DNA from: Limnephilus marmoratus
Lineage: Eukaryota > Arthropoda > Insecta > Trichoptera > Limnephilidae
Assembly (NCBI GenBank): GCA_917880885.1
Contig: OU862913.1
Span: forward strand, 25,119,286 to 25,183,285
Direction: 5' to 3'
Length of the DNA stretch: 64,000 nucleotides
Every line of letters begins with the position of its first letter. Position 1 is the stretch's first letter. A model generated the notes under the pieces. That model worked only from the letters and a program-made list of their open reading frames with translations. It did no database searches and had not been told where the DNA came from. The translations under genes were made by a program, and so were the position numbers. Shown piece after piece: positions 12,001 to 23,245 of this stretch.

Positions 12001-13020
12001 CACTAAACGACTAAACGATAAGAAAGTGCGGGAATGGTAAAATTTAAAATATGATATTCTAATAACACAAGTTTCTGCTATTTTTTTCATTGTCACTAAC
12101 TATTGATCAAAAAAAAACGTAAGGTGAGCCATTTTTATAACTTTTAACGATTGCATTAAAAAAAATTATGTACAAAAACACTTTTTTATTTCTAGTAATT
12201 AAATTTGAAAGTTTATTTCATCACCTTTTAAAAACAGTTTTAGTTTTCAAATATATTCAGAAATATTCCATTCATTTGGATTTTATTGCTAAGCGGAAAT
12301 ATTTTGGCCTTGTGACAAAATGTTCCTGAGACCTGAGGGGTCAAAGCCGTAATTAATAATCATGGACATAAACTTTAATAAACTTGCCTTTAAAAAGTTG
12401 CCTCCGTCAATTGACGTCATTGGCCAGAGAGAGAAAGGGGATGGCTTGAGAGTGCAGATATTCTCAAGTGGTGACCAGGGCCATGGCTGGAATGTGGCTT
12501 GGTTGAGAATACTGGTTCTCCTGTGTGGTGTCCAAAGACATTGATGGAATGTAGCTGGTTTGAGGGTGCTGGTTCCCTCAAGTTATTTACAGAACAAAGA
12601 AGTGAATGTGTTAATTGAGAGTAGATCTCTCCTCAGTGATGCCCAGGAACAGAGATCTGCAGATGAAATACAAATAATAAAAATATGTTCAGTGTAATAA
12701 ATATTCTAACAGCCTAAAACTTTACTAACTTTTATTGCAAGTGACATACTCGTAATCTTAAACTGACCCTTTTATAAAGTATTAAAATATTGTTAAAGTA
12801 TTAAAAAAGCGAAGTATAAATAACAATAGTTAACCTGCCTTGGAAATGTTGCATATGTCAAGTGATGACAGGGGCCAGAGATAAAATGTGGCTGCCTTGA
12901 GAGTGCTGGTAAAACAGCCTAAGGTGGTTTCGGTGCTGGTTTCCTCAAGCGATGTCGAGAACAGAGACTATCGGTGATAGGTATCTATAGGAGAAACAAA
13001 TAATTATAACATGATAGTAA
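12000..13020. repeat. Third, shorter copy (C) of the duplicated module
   Basis: It matches the 3' half of copies A and B: a module with AAATTTGAAAGTTTAT and a fixed GCGGAAATATTTTG segment (12205-12320), followed by type-2 and type-1 repeat blocks (12391-12656 and 12835-12984, minus strand). It is more diverged from A and B than they are from each other in the left part. In the type-1 block it shares an AAAACAGCCTA insertion with B but not with A, which suggests gene conversion or a complex duplication order. Confidence 0.65.
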
Positions 13021-14794
13021 AAAAAAATAATTTGAAATAAACAACTCCCCAGGACGAGATTATAATATTTTAAGAGATTATACGCTTTGTTTATTTAATT
13101 GTGTTATTTCAAAACGATTAGTGAAAATTATTCAACATTACACAATAAACTGCCACAGTTAAAATTTCATTGATTTAATAAATGAATATTTATTAATAAT
13201 AAATTGAAGATATTGTTGGCATTACGTTGTTGAATCCGAAAGCTTATCAATGCAAGAAGTTCTGGACTATCAAATGCATTATTTGGTATTTGATACATGA
13301 ATACCGAGTCAACTTTAAATCCTTCTGTCCTTCAATTTAAGCATTTTATGCGTATTTTAATCATTTAAAAGTTTTTTTATTTAAGAAATTTAATTAAAAT
13401 TATATTTGATTATGTTATTATCGAGTTCTGTAAGTAATTTAGAATGTATGTTAGTTAGAACGGTTTAGACGGGTAAGGTCATTTTCTAACTGTGGTGAAG
13501 CCACTAACGGACGACTTATTTATGTTTTAAATTTCAATTTATGGAGTCTAAATTGATTTATTTCCGGTTAATCCAAATTGAAGAGAAACTAATTGAGAGA
13601 GTGTTTACGTGGGATTCAGAATCTTTCGCTTTGGTTTCCCTTGCACTAAGTTTAGGGGTTTTCTTAATTGATTTAAGAATGACGTTATTACTATGACTCA
13701 TTTAAGTGCATTATATTGTTTCGGTTTGGTAAACATACTAAGTAGTGGAAAATAAATAATTTTCCTTACTTATTAATTTGCGTTGTGTTGGTGTCATTCG
13801 TTCGTTTATTGATTTCTAATTGTTCAAGCAAATTTAATCTAAGACCCTTTCGTTCTATATGTAATGTTTTTGACTGTATGTTTTTAAAGTGGAACGTGAT
13901 TATTCACTAAGAGATGTTCTGCGAATTAAGAAGAGTTGTTTTTATTTTTATAACATCGTATATGTTCTTTGAATCTAGTTGCGAATGCCCTGCCTGTTTT
14001 CCGGTGTAAGTATCGCTGCAGTCGGCATGGTCACATTTTTATTCATATAATATGCCACCGTTTTTGAGTTCAGCATTTCTACTTTTAGAGTTTTAAGGCT
14101 TGTTTCTAAATTATTATTGCTTCTAGAAGCTATATTAAAAACACATTTTTTAATTTCTTTTGCAATTTTTAATGATATTAGGCCGAGAAATTCGAGAAAT
14201 GCAATTTTTTCTAATTTATTGTTATGTACCGGATATATTAATTTTTTTTCTTGTTTTTTATTATTTTTTCAATGTTTTTTGCCTCATAGCCGTTATTAAT
14301 CGCGATTATTTTAATAGTTTCCTTTTCTTCTACGTATGCTTTGTTATCTAAGGGAAAGCTAATGAGTCTACGTACCATTATAAGGTTAGTTGATAATTTT
14401 TGGAACGATGGATGAGTTGAATTTGCATTTATTGTTGTGTCTGTAAAAGTTGGTTTTTTAAATATTTCGAAGGTATGTTCCTAAATATTTTCTAAATATA
14501 TATTCTTACTAGCTGACCCGGCAAACGTTGTTTTGCTATACCTATACATTATTTCTAGGAATATTACTACTAATTATGGCAAAACAACGTTTGCTGACCC
14601 GACGAACTTCGTACCGCCTCGGAATCAATAGCTGTTGAATTAAATTCAGTTTTTTCATTAAGTTAAAAATTACGCAATGAAGCAATTATCAATGCGCCAC
14701 TGTCCGTGTTTTGTTTTGTCAGTATTAGAGATGGCGTTGTGTACGGATTAATATTTTTGTGATTTTCTTACTTTTACAATTACTTACGGGAATT

Positions 14795-15258
14795 CGGGAG
14801 GCGGATACGGGTGCCGCCGCCCCGGGAACCATTTATTGAATAACCAAAACCTCTGTCATAGATCACCCCAAGTGGTTCGCTACGTTTGGTGATTTAGCAG
14901 GGGTGCCCGGGTTCATGAGGTGACTTATGTCCAGGTCTTAGCAGTTGATGCGCCTACCCACCTGCTGCGTGGCGGGCCAGATCGAGAGAGACTGGTTGAG
15001 GGAGGCCTTTTGACCTTTCCAGCCGGACTCTCTCGACCCATTGCCTTGCACCGCAGTTGGAGGGATGGATTCATACGTCTGTCACTCCCGGACACACTGA
15101 CCCCCAGATTTCTACCCACCCATCATACCTTTTTCCTTCCCAGAACTTTCTATCCTCCCCATTCCTTAAAAAGATCCTCCACACAGCATCCCCTAAGATA
15201 ACATAGGTCCTGAGAGAAATTGTTTTCCTCAGGGCCTCCTGTGTGGAGCTTATGTCAA
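14795..15258 (+). repeat. SINE-like ~430-bp repeat sharing a LINE 3' end
   Basis: It begins GGGAGGCGGATACGGG, has a conserved middle (CCTTGCACCGCAGTTGGAGG) and ends with the same ~90 bp and CCTGAGG/CCTCAGG hairpin as the LINE end at 475-775. Related copies lie at 57590-58012 (+), 40083-40430 (-) and 57190-57420 (-, partial). Short open frames inside it are not genes. Confidence 0.7.
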
Positions 15259-15743
15259 AAAATGCGTTTCATTTCAGAGATTTATTATAATTATAGCTGG
15301 TCCCGGCATGCGTTGCTATGCCATTTAATAAAGAAATTGTTTCTCCCTGAGTGTCCTTTCCCATTCGTCCCGTTTCCCTTCCGTCTCCCCTTCTTCTCCT
15401 GCGTCCTCTTCCCCTCTCGCGTTCCCACTCCGTCACCTCCACCTTTCCACTCCCCACTCCACTCCCTCCCCCCTTCCTCCGTTTCCCTTCTCCCGAGTTC
15501 TCCTCCTCCCTCTCAGGTTTCCCTCCCCCTCCCAGGTTCCCTTTCCCCTCTCACCTTCGCCTTCCACCTTCCTCACTTTCCACCTTCCCCGCCTTCCCTC
15601 TTCCCTTTACCGCTCTCTCATCCCGCCAACCCTCCTCCCGCGTTCCATATAATTAAGATCCATGAATGTTTTACTCAACAGAGGTGCATATGGTACCACG
15701 GACAATCATTCATTAAAAATATCAGTAGCAATATTGTAAAGTG

Positions 15744-16265
15744 AAAATAATTTTCTTCGGAGTGGAACACCCTTTATTCACGCACAGTTCAGTAGTATAC
15801 CCCTTACAATATTGCTGAAGTTCTTTAAAAATAGGAGAATTCTTTCAATACAAAATGTATGGGGAAAATAATTTTCTTCGGAGTGGAACACCCTTTATTC
15901 ACGCACAGTTCAATATTATACCCCTTACAATATTGCTGCAGTTCTTTCAAAATAGGAGAATTCGTTCCCTACAAAATGTATGGGGAAAATAATTTTCTTC
16001 GGAGTAGAACACCCTTTATTCACGCACAGTTCAATATTATACCCCTTACAATATTGCTGCAGTTCTTTCAAAATAGGAGAATTCGTTCCATACAAAATGT
16101 ATGGGGAAAATCATTTTCTTCGGAGTGGAACACCCTTTATTCACGCACAGTTCAATATTATACCCCTTACAATATTGCTGAAGTTCTTTCAAAATAGGAG
16201 AATTCGTTCCATACAAAATGTATGGGGAAAATAATTTTCTTCGAAGTGGAACACCCTTTACTTTT
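15744..16265. repeat. 121-bp tandem repeat, about 4.3 copies
   Basis: The phrase AAAATAATTTTCTTCGG starts at 15744, 15865, 15986, 16107 (one base different) and 16228, an exact period of 121 bp. The units are nearly identical, so the array is young. It sits inside the composite insertion next to the pyrimidine-rich tract. Confidence 0.9.
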
Positions 16266-16780
16266 AGGGGTATGAAAAATAGATGTTGGTCGATTCACAG
16301 ACCTACCAGATAAGCACACAAAATTTCATCAAAATTGGTCCAGCCGTTTCGGAGTTGTATGGTAACAAACACCGTGACACGAGAATTTTAGATATTCTTA
16401 TAAAATTATTTTTACACTAAACAACAAGAAAGTGCGGGGAAGATAACATTTAAAATATAATTTTCTAGAAACACAACTTTTGCTATTTTTTTCATTGTCA
16501 GTAATTATTTTTCGAAAAAATCGTAAAGTGAGCCATTTTTATACCTTTTAACGATTGCATAAGAAAATTTATGTACAAAAACTTGTTTATTTCTAGTAAT
16601 TAAATTTGAAAGTTTATTACATCACCTTTTAAAAACAGTTTTAGTTTTCAGATACATTTAGAAATATTATTATTTGGATTTTATTGCAAAGCGGAAATAT
16701 TTTGACCTTCTGACAAAATGTGTGTGAAACTTGAGGGGTCAAGCCGTAATTAATAAATATGAACATAAACTTTAGTAAAC

Positions 16781-17055
16781 CTGCCTTAAAAAAGTTGCTT
16801 CCATCAACTGACGTCATTGGCCAGGGAGAGAATGGGGCTGGCTTGAAAGTGCTGATATTCTCAACAGGTGACCAGGGACATGGCTAGAATGTGGCTTGGT
16901 TGAGAGTGCTGGTTCTCTTGTGTGGTGTCCATAGACATGGATGGAATTTGGCTGGTTTGAGGGTGCTGGTTCCATCAAGATATTTCCAGGAACAAAGGAA
17001 GTGAAAGTGTTTATTGAGTGTAGATCTCTCCTCAGTGATGCCCAGGAACAGAGAT
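16781..17055 (-). other. Exon-like repeat block, type 2 (copy B)
   Basis: It is the counterpart of 10310-10578, with the same acceptor-like and donor-like edges and the same internal TAG. It has a 6-nt longer segment near 17000. No function can be assigned. Confidence 0.45.
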
Positions 17056-17232
17056 CTGCACATGAAATACAAATAATAAAAATATGTTTAGTCTAATAAA
17101 TATTCTAACAGCCTAAAGTATTTTGTTTTACTGCAGGTGACATACTCGTAATCTGCATCTGACCCTTTTATAAAGCATTAAAAGATTGATAAAGTATCAA
17201 AAAAGCGAAGTAAAAAAAAAAAAATTATTAAC

Positions 17233-17383
17233 CTGCCTTGGAAATGTTGCATATGTCAAGTGATGACACGGGCTAGATATAAAATGTGGCTGCCTTGAGA
17301 GTGCTGGCAAAACAGCCTAGGGTGGTTTTGGTGCTGGTTCCCCTCAAGTGATGTCGAGGACAGAGACATTCGGTGACAGGTAT
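17233..17383 (-). other. Exon-like repeat block, type 1 (copy B)
   Basis: Acceptor-like TTGCTTCTCCTATAG and donor-like GGCAG|GTTAAT flank a 151-nt block that lacks the DQWG segment of the copy A block and carries the AAAACAGCCTA insertion also seen at 12835-12984. It is shorter than the copy A block, and the reading frame is not kept. Confidence 0.4.
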
Positions 17384-17639
17384 CTATAGGAGAAGCAAGT
17401 AATTATAACATAACTGTAAAAAGAATTGAAATAAATAACTCTGCAGATGTGATAAAATGCTATTAGTAAAAATATTCACCAAATCACCGCTGCAAAAGAA
17501 ATGAAACTTTCAGATGAGAAAAGAACTCGCTAGTATTATATATTTCTGACCTGCCTCATTAAAAATCTCATTGATATCATTACATAGTAATAAATAAATG
17601 TAAATAGTAATAAATAAATGTTATATTTAATTGAATGAA

Positions 17640-17930
17640 GACAATATAAGCGAAAGTCAACCGAAAATCTGAGAACAGAAAATCAGAAAAAGATATTGAC
17701 ACCTCTGGGACTTGAACCCAGGACCTCTTGCTTTCCAGGCAAACGCGCTAACCTCTGCGCCACGGTGCCGATATCCCATTCGGTCATTTTTAACTGTATC
17801 ATACTTCGACTAAGAACCGCCCACATTATCTTCATTCTCTTAACGCATATATTATTGGCAACTATCTTTATGTATGATTGCAAGATTCAAACCCGAACAA
17901 AATGCTCTCTAGATAGTGTCTGGATAAATC
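17640..17930 (-). repeat. tRNA-derived SINE (family 2)
   Basis: The minus strand has a tRNA-like head at about 17695-17770 with D-arm-like GTGGCGCAGAGGTTAGC and T-arm-like GGGTTCAAGTCCC. The tail is shared with copies inside the hAT elements at 26318-27897 and 43161-44581 and with the pair at 37040-37260, including TCTGATTTTCTG and a final run rich in ATTTAATT. Different heads carry different anticodon-loop sequences, so these are decayed SINEs and not tRNA genes. Confidence 0.65.
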
Positions 17931-17957
17931 TTTATCCATTTTATTTTCATATGCTGT

Positions 17958-18150
17958 TGAATATTCAACGACCGGTCAGGGTCTGAGTGGGCGTTTTCGT
18001 CCCACCCGGGCGTCGCGTGTTCGATTCCTCGGCTAGGTAAGTCCTATAATACGACGCAAGCAACGTTTTTCGCTTACTGTGGTAGTGGTAGGAGGTTTTC
18101 AAACATTGTTGAGTTATTCGAAACCCGAGCATGTTTGTTTTTCTTTTAAA
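17958..18150 (+). repeat. tRNA-derived SINE (family 3)
   Basis: A B-box-like GTGTTCGATTCCTCGGC and the body CGACGCAAGCAACGTTTTTC are matched at 58709-58885. The body ends at a poly-T/A-rich tail. No structural tRNA is formed. Confidence 0.6.
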
Positions 18151-18396
18151 AAAGTTTTTCTTTTAAAGTTGTAATTAAAGATCACTGAATATTTTACTTG
18201 AGAAAATCTGACTAGATATTTGACATTATGAGATTCCTTAGTTTGTTTTCATTGCACCAAATTGACGATATTATGTTGAAGAAAATTACAGCTATTTTGA
18301 ATAAATACTTGAGTAATGTAGTGATGAGGTTATATCTCTGGTTTGTGACTAGCCTCAAATAATTAAAGCCGTAATTATTAATTAAGATTATTGAAC

Positions 18397-18670
18397 CTGC
18401 CTTGAAAAAGTTGCTTCTGTCAAGTAACATCATTGGCCAGGAATAGAAAGTGGCAGTTTTGAGAGTGGTGATCTTCTCAACTGGTCTTCTCTATGATGCT
18501 CATCTTTTCAAGTGAAGTCCTGGGACGTCGATATAGTGTGAATGATTTAAGAGTACTAGTACTCTCAAGTGGTGTCCAAGGACATCGGCTAGTTCCCTCA
18601 AGAGTGATGTGGATAATGTTGATGAAATTTGACATTGTTGAGTGGTCCCCCATTGATCGGTGGCAGGGGT
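18397..18670 (-). other. Exon-like repeat block (D)
   Basis: It starts after acceptor-like TTTTTAATCTTCAG and ends before GGCAG|GTTCAA. It begins like the type-1 block of copy A (ACCGATCAATGGGG) and holds 57-bp-type units with several disruptions. Homologous to the blocks at 10-17 kb but clearly older. Confidence 0.4.
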
Positions 18671-19286
18671 CTGAAGATTAAAAATCATTTTATTTATAAT
18701 TGTATGTGAGTACCGCATAAGAGTCACAATTTTGCGTTAAAATGTCTATTATTGATAATTATAAATATGTTCTGGATAAGGAAGGCCACATAATAAGAGT
18801 TTTAATGGTAGGTAAAACTCCATCATTACAAAATTTTCACCTTTTAAAACTCTTTGTAGTTTTCGGATATGTTTAGAAATTTTCCATTTATTTGGATTTT
18901 ATTGCAAGGTGGAAATATTTTGAACTTCCAACAACGTAGACCCGGGGCCTGAGGGTTTAAATAGTTAGTGGTACAAACTGGTTAGTATACATCACATGGA
19001 GATCCCAAAAAAAAACTTTTTTTTCAAACTAAACATTTAGGTTTTTTTCATCTTTTCGGCAACTAAAGGGTCAATTTTTTTTTGTAACTGGATCTATGCT
19101 TCGACGCTGAATACAAACATAGATATAACTCCCTAGTAACCGATATTTTATAAAAATTTAAGCAAAAAAAAATACCAACTGATTTACTCGAAAACAAAAT
19201 CAAACAAAGTTGTAGTGTGTATGATGCTTCCAAAACAGTTGTATCGCCAAAATAAATCCATACTCCTAGTGATTTTTTATAATATT

Positions 19287-19665
19287 ACTAGCTGACCCGG
19301 CCACACGTTGCTGTGGCTAATAAAACACAACGTCATCTACAAGATGGTTATCCAACCTTTATAACCACCGCCGTCTTTGAGTTTATCGCGAAGAGACAGA
19401 CAGATGCCACGGAGGACTTTAATTTATAATACTTAGAGATGGTGTGAAAGATTATAATAATGTGCATGAAATCCTTGAGGTAACTAACGTATTTAAGTTA
19501 ATAAGTATTAATACTGTATCCGTCTAAATAACTTTTCAATTACGGCAATGTACGTGACCATTTTTTTAGAAGATAGAATGGGTATAGTAAGTTATCCGTA
19601 AAAGATAGATATATGCCTTTGCGGACTTTTTTGTAGATCTATAAAAGAGGAATAGTTTAGTACTA
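19287..19665 (+). repeat. Dispersed repeat (TAGCTGACCCGGCCACACG type)
   Basis: It matches 52298-52660 over most of its length, including the phrase GAAGAGACAGACAGATGCC. It begins with the same CTAGCTGACC motif as the insertion at 14509 but has a different body. No coding capacity. Confidence 0.75.
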
Positions 19666-20430
19666 AAGTACAAAGTACTAGAAATCGAGACTAATGCAAT
19701 TGTCTTGCTTTTGACATCCCTCTTTGAGATTTGTACCCCTCGTCTACAGTATATAACGTCTTTGGTAATTTTAGTAAGAAAAACTTAAGGGGAGCCATTT
19801 TTAAAAGTTATTTTTATATTTAAAAAAATATTTTTTTATTATGGATTATAATATTTGAAAGCATATTTCATCATTTTTCAAACACAGCTTTTAGTTTTTG
19901 AATGTATTCAGAAATATTCCATTTATTTAGATTTTATTACAAAGCTGAAATATTTTGACCTTCCGACAAAATGGTGGACGATATTAAAATTTAATTCCAC
20001 TTATTTTTAATTGCGTACTTCCCCGCTTCTTTGAATGCTATCAATACTGTATTAACCACAATAGGCACAGAATTATTGAGCTAAGAAATTGGCTCTCACC
20101 ACTGAATTAATTTTATACCAAAAATTGAAAATCTACTTTAGTGTACTAAATCTATTGTAACTTTAAAAATTATATTCAAATGAATTAATTTCTTTAAATT
20201 TTTTTACATATTGGATTAAGGTAAAGAAAATTTAAATAAAATAGAATACGTTTAAATAAGGATGCAAATATAACTTTTTCTTTTTTCACATTTTTTTTAC
20301 ATTTTTAATTATAAAGTTACAAAAAAACATTATTTATAAATCGAACATTGATAATTTTTGTTTTTTTTTTTGCATAAATATATACTAATAACTAAAAAAA
20401 ATAATTTAGTATGATAGTCCTCAAAGAAAA

Positions 20431-20850
20431 GGAGGCGTCTACTAATATCTACAGGAATTCCAAAAACTGAAAAAATCGAACTAATATCTATGAGAACCAA
20501 AGTGTTGACGAATATCTACAGCTCAAACTGTTGACTAATATCTATGAGAACCAAAGTGTTGAAAAATATCTACAGCACTGGCAGAGGTTGGATTTGCAAT
20601 TATGTATAGCATATTGGAATCACGTAATATTGCGTATGCAGTTTAAAAAACTTAATTTATGTAAGTATGTACGTAAAAATCCCTAATATCGGACTATAGT
20701 ACACATTTAGATGATTAGTCCAACCTACGCTCTGTAGATATTAGTTCAACCTACGCTCTGTAGATATTAGTCAACACTCTGAAGTTTGTAATTCAACATA
20801 TGAGCTGTAGATATTCGTCCGACATACAGGCTGTAGATATTAGTATCTGG
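20431..20850. mobile_element. Non-autonomous element with 54-bp subterminal repeats (copy 1)
   Basis: Both arms are made of repeated ATATCTACAG / ATATCTATGAG boxes, pointing inward from each end. The unique core contains GCATATTGGAATCACG. It is the same element as 55710-56140 and 61532-62315, whose ends are fixed by 8-bp target duplications. The right end abuts a fold-back element. No target duplication could be confirmed for this copy. Confidence 0.7.
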
Positions 20851-21310
20851 GGTCCTAGCAAGGGCGGATCCAGGGGGGGGGTCATGGGGGTCATGACCCC
20901 CCCTGGGCTGGGTCCAGGACCTAGGTGGACCTACTTTTTACTTGTATCTATTATTATAAAAATTAAATTATAACTTCTAGTGACTTGACCACGACTATGT
21001 GCCCCCCCCCCCCCCTGGCGCTATGTGACCCTCCCCTGGCGACAAAGCTGGATCCGCCCTTGGGTCCTAGCATGGTCGATGGATATAGGTTTTATCAAAA
21101 ATGTCGGTAACTTGCCATCACTCCCGAGCACGACTGCAGGCCGCTAACGAACAAACAATAGTTCACAATGACTAGGGTTTCCTAATATATTTGACGTAAA
21201 CTGTTGTTTATTCGTTAGCGGCCTGCAGTCGTGCTCGGGAGCGATGGCAAGTTATCGACATTTTCGATAAAACCTATAACGATCGACCATGCTAGGGGAC
21301 CTGGAGTCAA
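20847..21310. repeat. Fold-back MITE (interrupted)
   Basis: CCTAGCATGGTCGAT at 21065-21079 is mirrored by ATCGACCATGCTAGG at 21282-21296. The arms of roughly 105 bp meet around a short loop near 21170, with the centre GCGGCCTGCAGTCGTGCTC. The left end is split by the small MITE at 20860-21062. Confidence 0.8.
20860..21062. mobile_element. Small hAT-like MITE
   Basis: AAGGGCGGATCCAGG at the left and GGATCCGCCCTT at the right form inverted ends. GGTCCTAGC at 20851-20859 is repeated at 21063-21071, giving a target duplication of 8-9 bp. The ends match those of the MITE at 26769-27423. It contains long poly-G and poly-C runs and no gene. Confidence 0.8.
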
Positions 21311-21622
21311 AGAAAACAGGGACGTGAAAGGCCACTGCCACAAGCCTATAACCACTCGCCATTTTGAAGAAATTAAATGGCGGCTGGCTGCTTCAAACAT
21401 AAATATCAGGGAAAAAACTGAAGAAACATTACTGCCAATAATACGAAATGAATGCTGTATTACCAACAAAGCTCTTGACCTTTTAAATTTTACTCAAAGA
21501 TTGCACTTGTTATGCTCATTATTCGATTTTTGGTCGACCTACTCTAGCCCGTCTGTGAGCCGGGTTTTGTGGCCAATGGTTAAAACTGACTTCAACCTAA
21601 AAATAATAATCTTATTGCTTAC

Positions 21623-21697
21623 CTTATAGAAAGTAATACAGAACGGGACTGCCTCGAGATTGTTGATTCCTTCCGGTGATGTCCACAGACAGACTTT
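21623..21697 (-). other. Exon-like single repeat unit (E)
   Basis: On the minus strand TTTTAATTACAG precedes and GTAAGC follows a block of exactly 75 nt (25 codons, open). It reads CLWTSPEGINNLEAVPF in the middle, one unit of the same repeat family as 22121-22536. The good splice signals and phase make it the best candidate for a real exon of this family. Confidence 0.5.
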
Positions 21698-22120
21698 CTG
21701 TAATTAAAACATATTATATAATGTATGAGCAATTTCTTCATACCGATTGTCCAGTTGATTAGTCAGACATCTCCAAATACTAAGTTTTGAAATAATTTGG
21801 AAAGCAATTTATGAATGCTCAACATAAATTCAACTTTATTAACAAGTGTCTGTGTTTTACATATGAAATCTTACATATTAAAATCAATATTTGCTTGCTT
21901 GTTCGTATTTTATGCACTGCTGTTCATCTGATTGCGATGAAACTTTGGTGATTTGTTGTGCACAAGCCTGCGAAGGTTTCTATTTATAATGGTAAGCTCT
22001 GGCGTTATTAAATTTGTATAAGTAGTACCCATATACTCGCCCCCCCCAAATTGAAAATAAGATTTCTTTTGATTTGCCAAATATCTTAATAAATGAAGAA
22101 ATAATAAAAAATATATGTAC

Positions 22121-22536
22121 CTCAAGAGGTGTCCAGGCGCAGACGTGGATCGTTGCTGCATTTGGAGTGTTAATTCCCCCGAGAGATGACCAGAGGCAGA
22201 CGTGGATTGTGGTTGCATTCAGAGTGTTTCCCTCAAAAGATGTCCAGTGGCAGACGTGGATTGTTGTTGCATTCAGAATGTTCCCCTCAAGAAAGGTCCA
22301 GTGACAGACGTGGATTGTTGTTGCATTCAGAATGTTCCCCTCAAGAAATGTCCAGTGGCAGACTTGGATTGTGGTTGCATTCAGAATGTTCCCCTCAAGA
22401 AATGTCCAGTGGCAGACGTGGATTGTTGTTGCATTCAGAATGTTCCCCTCAAGAAATGTCCAGTGGCAGACATGGATTGTGGTTGCATTCAGAATGTCCC
22501 CCTCAAGAGATGTCCAGAGGCGGAGATTGTTATGAG
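22121..22536 (-). other. Exon-like array of 54-bp repeats (F)
   Basis: Seven units of about 54 bp (18 codons) are nearly identical. On the minus strand they read in the style CHWTFLEGNILNATTIHV. The frame is open from upstream of the array through the donor-like CTTGAG|GTACAT at 22121. A candidate acceptor AACTAGTTCAG lies at the other end. The array is homologous to the 57-bp units at 10-18 kb. The gene is not recognised. Another plus-strand frame is open too, so translation is not proven. Confidence 0.5.
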
Positions 22537-22629
22537 CTGAACTAGTTGAACTTTTGGATGACGTTTTTTTACATGTAATCATGTTAAAATTTTTGTTTCT
22601 TGTAACATTATTACAGATGTAGAGATAAA

Positions 22630-23240
22630 ACACATAGTTGACGTCGGCGGTATTTATCTTTTCTCGGGAGATTTTTTCAATGTAGATGAGTGTTTCAGGC
22701 TAATAATTATTTCTTATTATAATTATTACATAAAGTTGACATTAGTACACACTCATATAATAAATTTAAAAAAAAAAATTTCTTACGATGCACATAGGTG
22801 CAATAATTATAAATTTATTATTTATCAAAAAAAAAAAAAATTTTAAAGTTATTTTAAAATTATTATTATTACTGTTTTATTATATTTACATTGACGAATT
22901 TTTATGAGAATATTGTACATGCATATTTAGTTTACTCACTTCGTTCAAAGTTTATAATATGTAATATTTAACTTGATATAAACATTTAAAATGTATTTTG
23001 GATTCATTAAGGTACACTTTTATTGTAGAATTTGCGCAAATTTTAACAAGAGGCACTTTTAATATTATCAGTTGTGGTTGTAAACAGATCATTTTTGTAT
23101 TTTAATCTTATTTTTATTTAGAATACTTGTGTTATATATTATTTATTCACTTTTTAGAATGGAACATGTAATATTTTGTGATTGAATTAGTAAAATAACC
23201 ATAAACAGTTGTGATAATAGAAGTCCAGCTGATGGTGGTG
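22630..23240. other. Downstream flank of the NACHT-ankyrin gene
   Basis: 22635-22715 is a SINE tail (GTCGGCGGTATTTATC) shared with 46060-46125. The remainder is AT-rich. On the minus strand AATAAA at 23147-23142 lies about 100 nt after the stop codon at 23246 and is a plausible poly-A signal. Confidence 0.5.
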
Positions 23241-23245
23241 TATTT

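Larger units (their letters stand above)
14509..16391. mobile_element. Composite 1.9-kb insertion in copy B
   Basis: Copy A has a single ATATTCTTA here, whereas copy B has it on both sides. The insertion starts CTAGCTGACCCGGCAAACG and ends near CACCGTGACACGAGAATTTT, termini shared by abundant insect repeats. Inside are a nested SINE-like repeat (14795-15258), a Helitron-like end (about 15297 onward, GGCATGCGTTGCTATG), a pyrimidine-rich tract (15340-15650) and a 121-bp tandem repeat. I see no transposase. The 9-bp duplication argues against a simple Helitron, so the outer element is left unclassified. Confidence 0.6.
13394..17480. repeat. Segmental duplication, copy B (empty LINE site)
   Basis: It matches copy A (5643 onward). 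At 13588-13591 the sequence GAGAAACTAATTGAG shows the un-interrupted target of the LINE found in copy A. At 14500-14508 ATATTCTTA is followed by a 1.9-kb insertion and repeated at 16392-16400. The rest continues into the repeat blocks at 16781-17383. Confidence 0.85.

Noticed and set aside
14920..15201. A 93-codon frame ending RSSTQHPLR
   Set aside because: It lies within the SINE-like repeat; the end resembles the LINE C-terminus only because the repeat shares the LINE 3' end. Similarly 57734-58099 on the minus strand.
15220..15744. Proline/serine-rich open frames over the pyrimidine tract
   Set aside because: A compositional effect of C/T-rich DNA; there is no start context or domain, and the tract is part of a repeat. 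The same goes for 45015-45316 and 45612-46083.
21231..21629. A 132-codon frame beginning in the fold-back element
   Set aside because: It starts within the palindrome arm and crosses unrelated DNA and an exon-like block on the other strand. No domain or codon bias is visible.
22074..22545. Plus-strand open frames across the 54-bp array
   Set aside because: They are by-products of a stop-free unit whose length is a multiple of three; the splice-like signals are on the minus strand.
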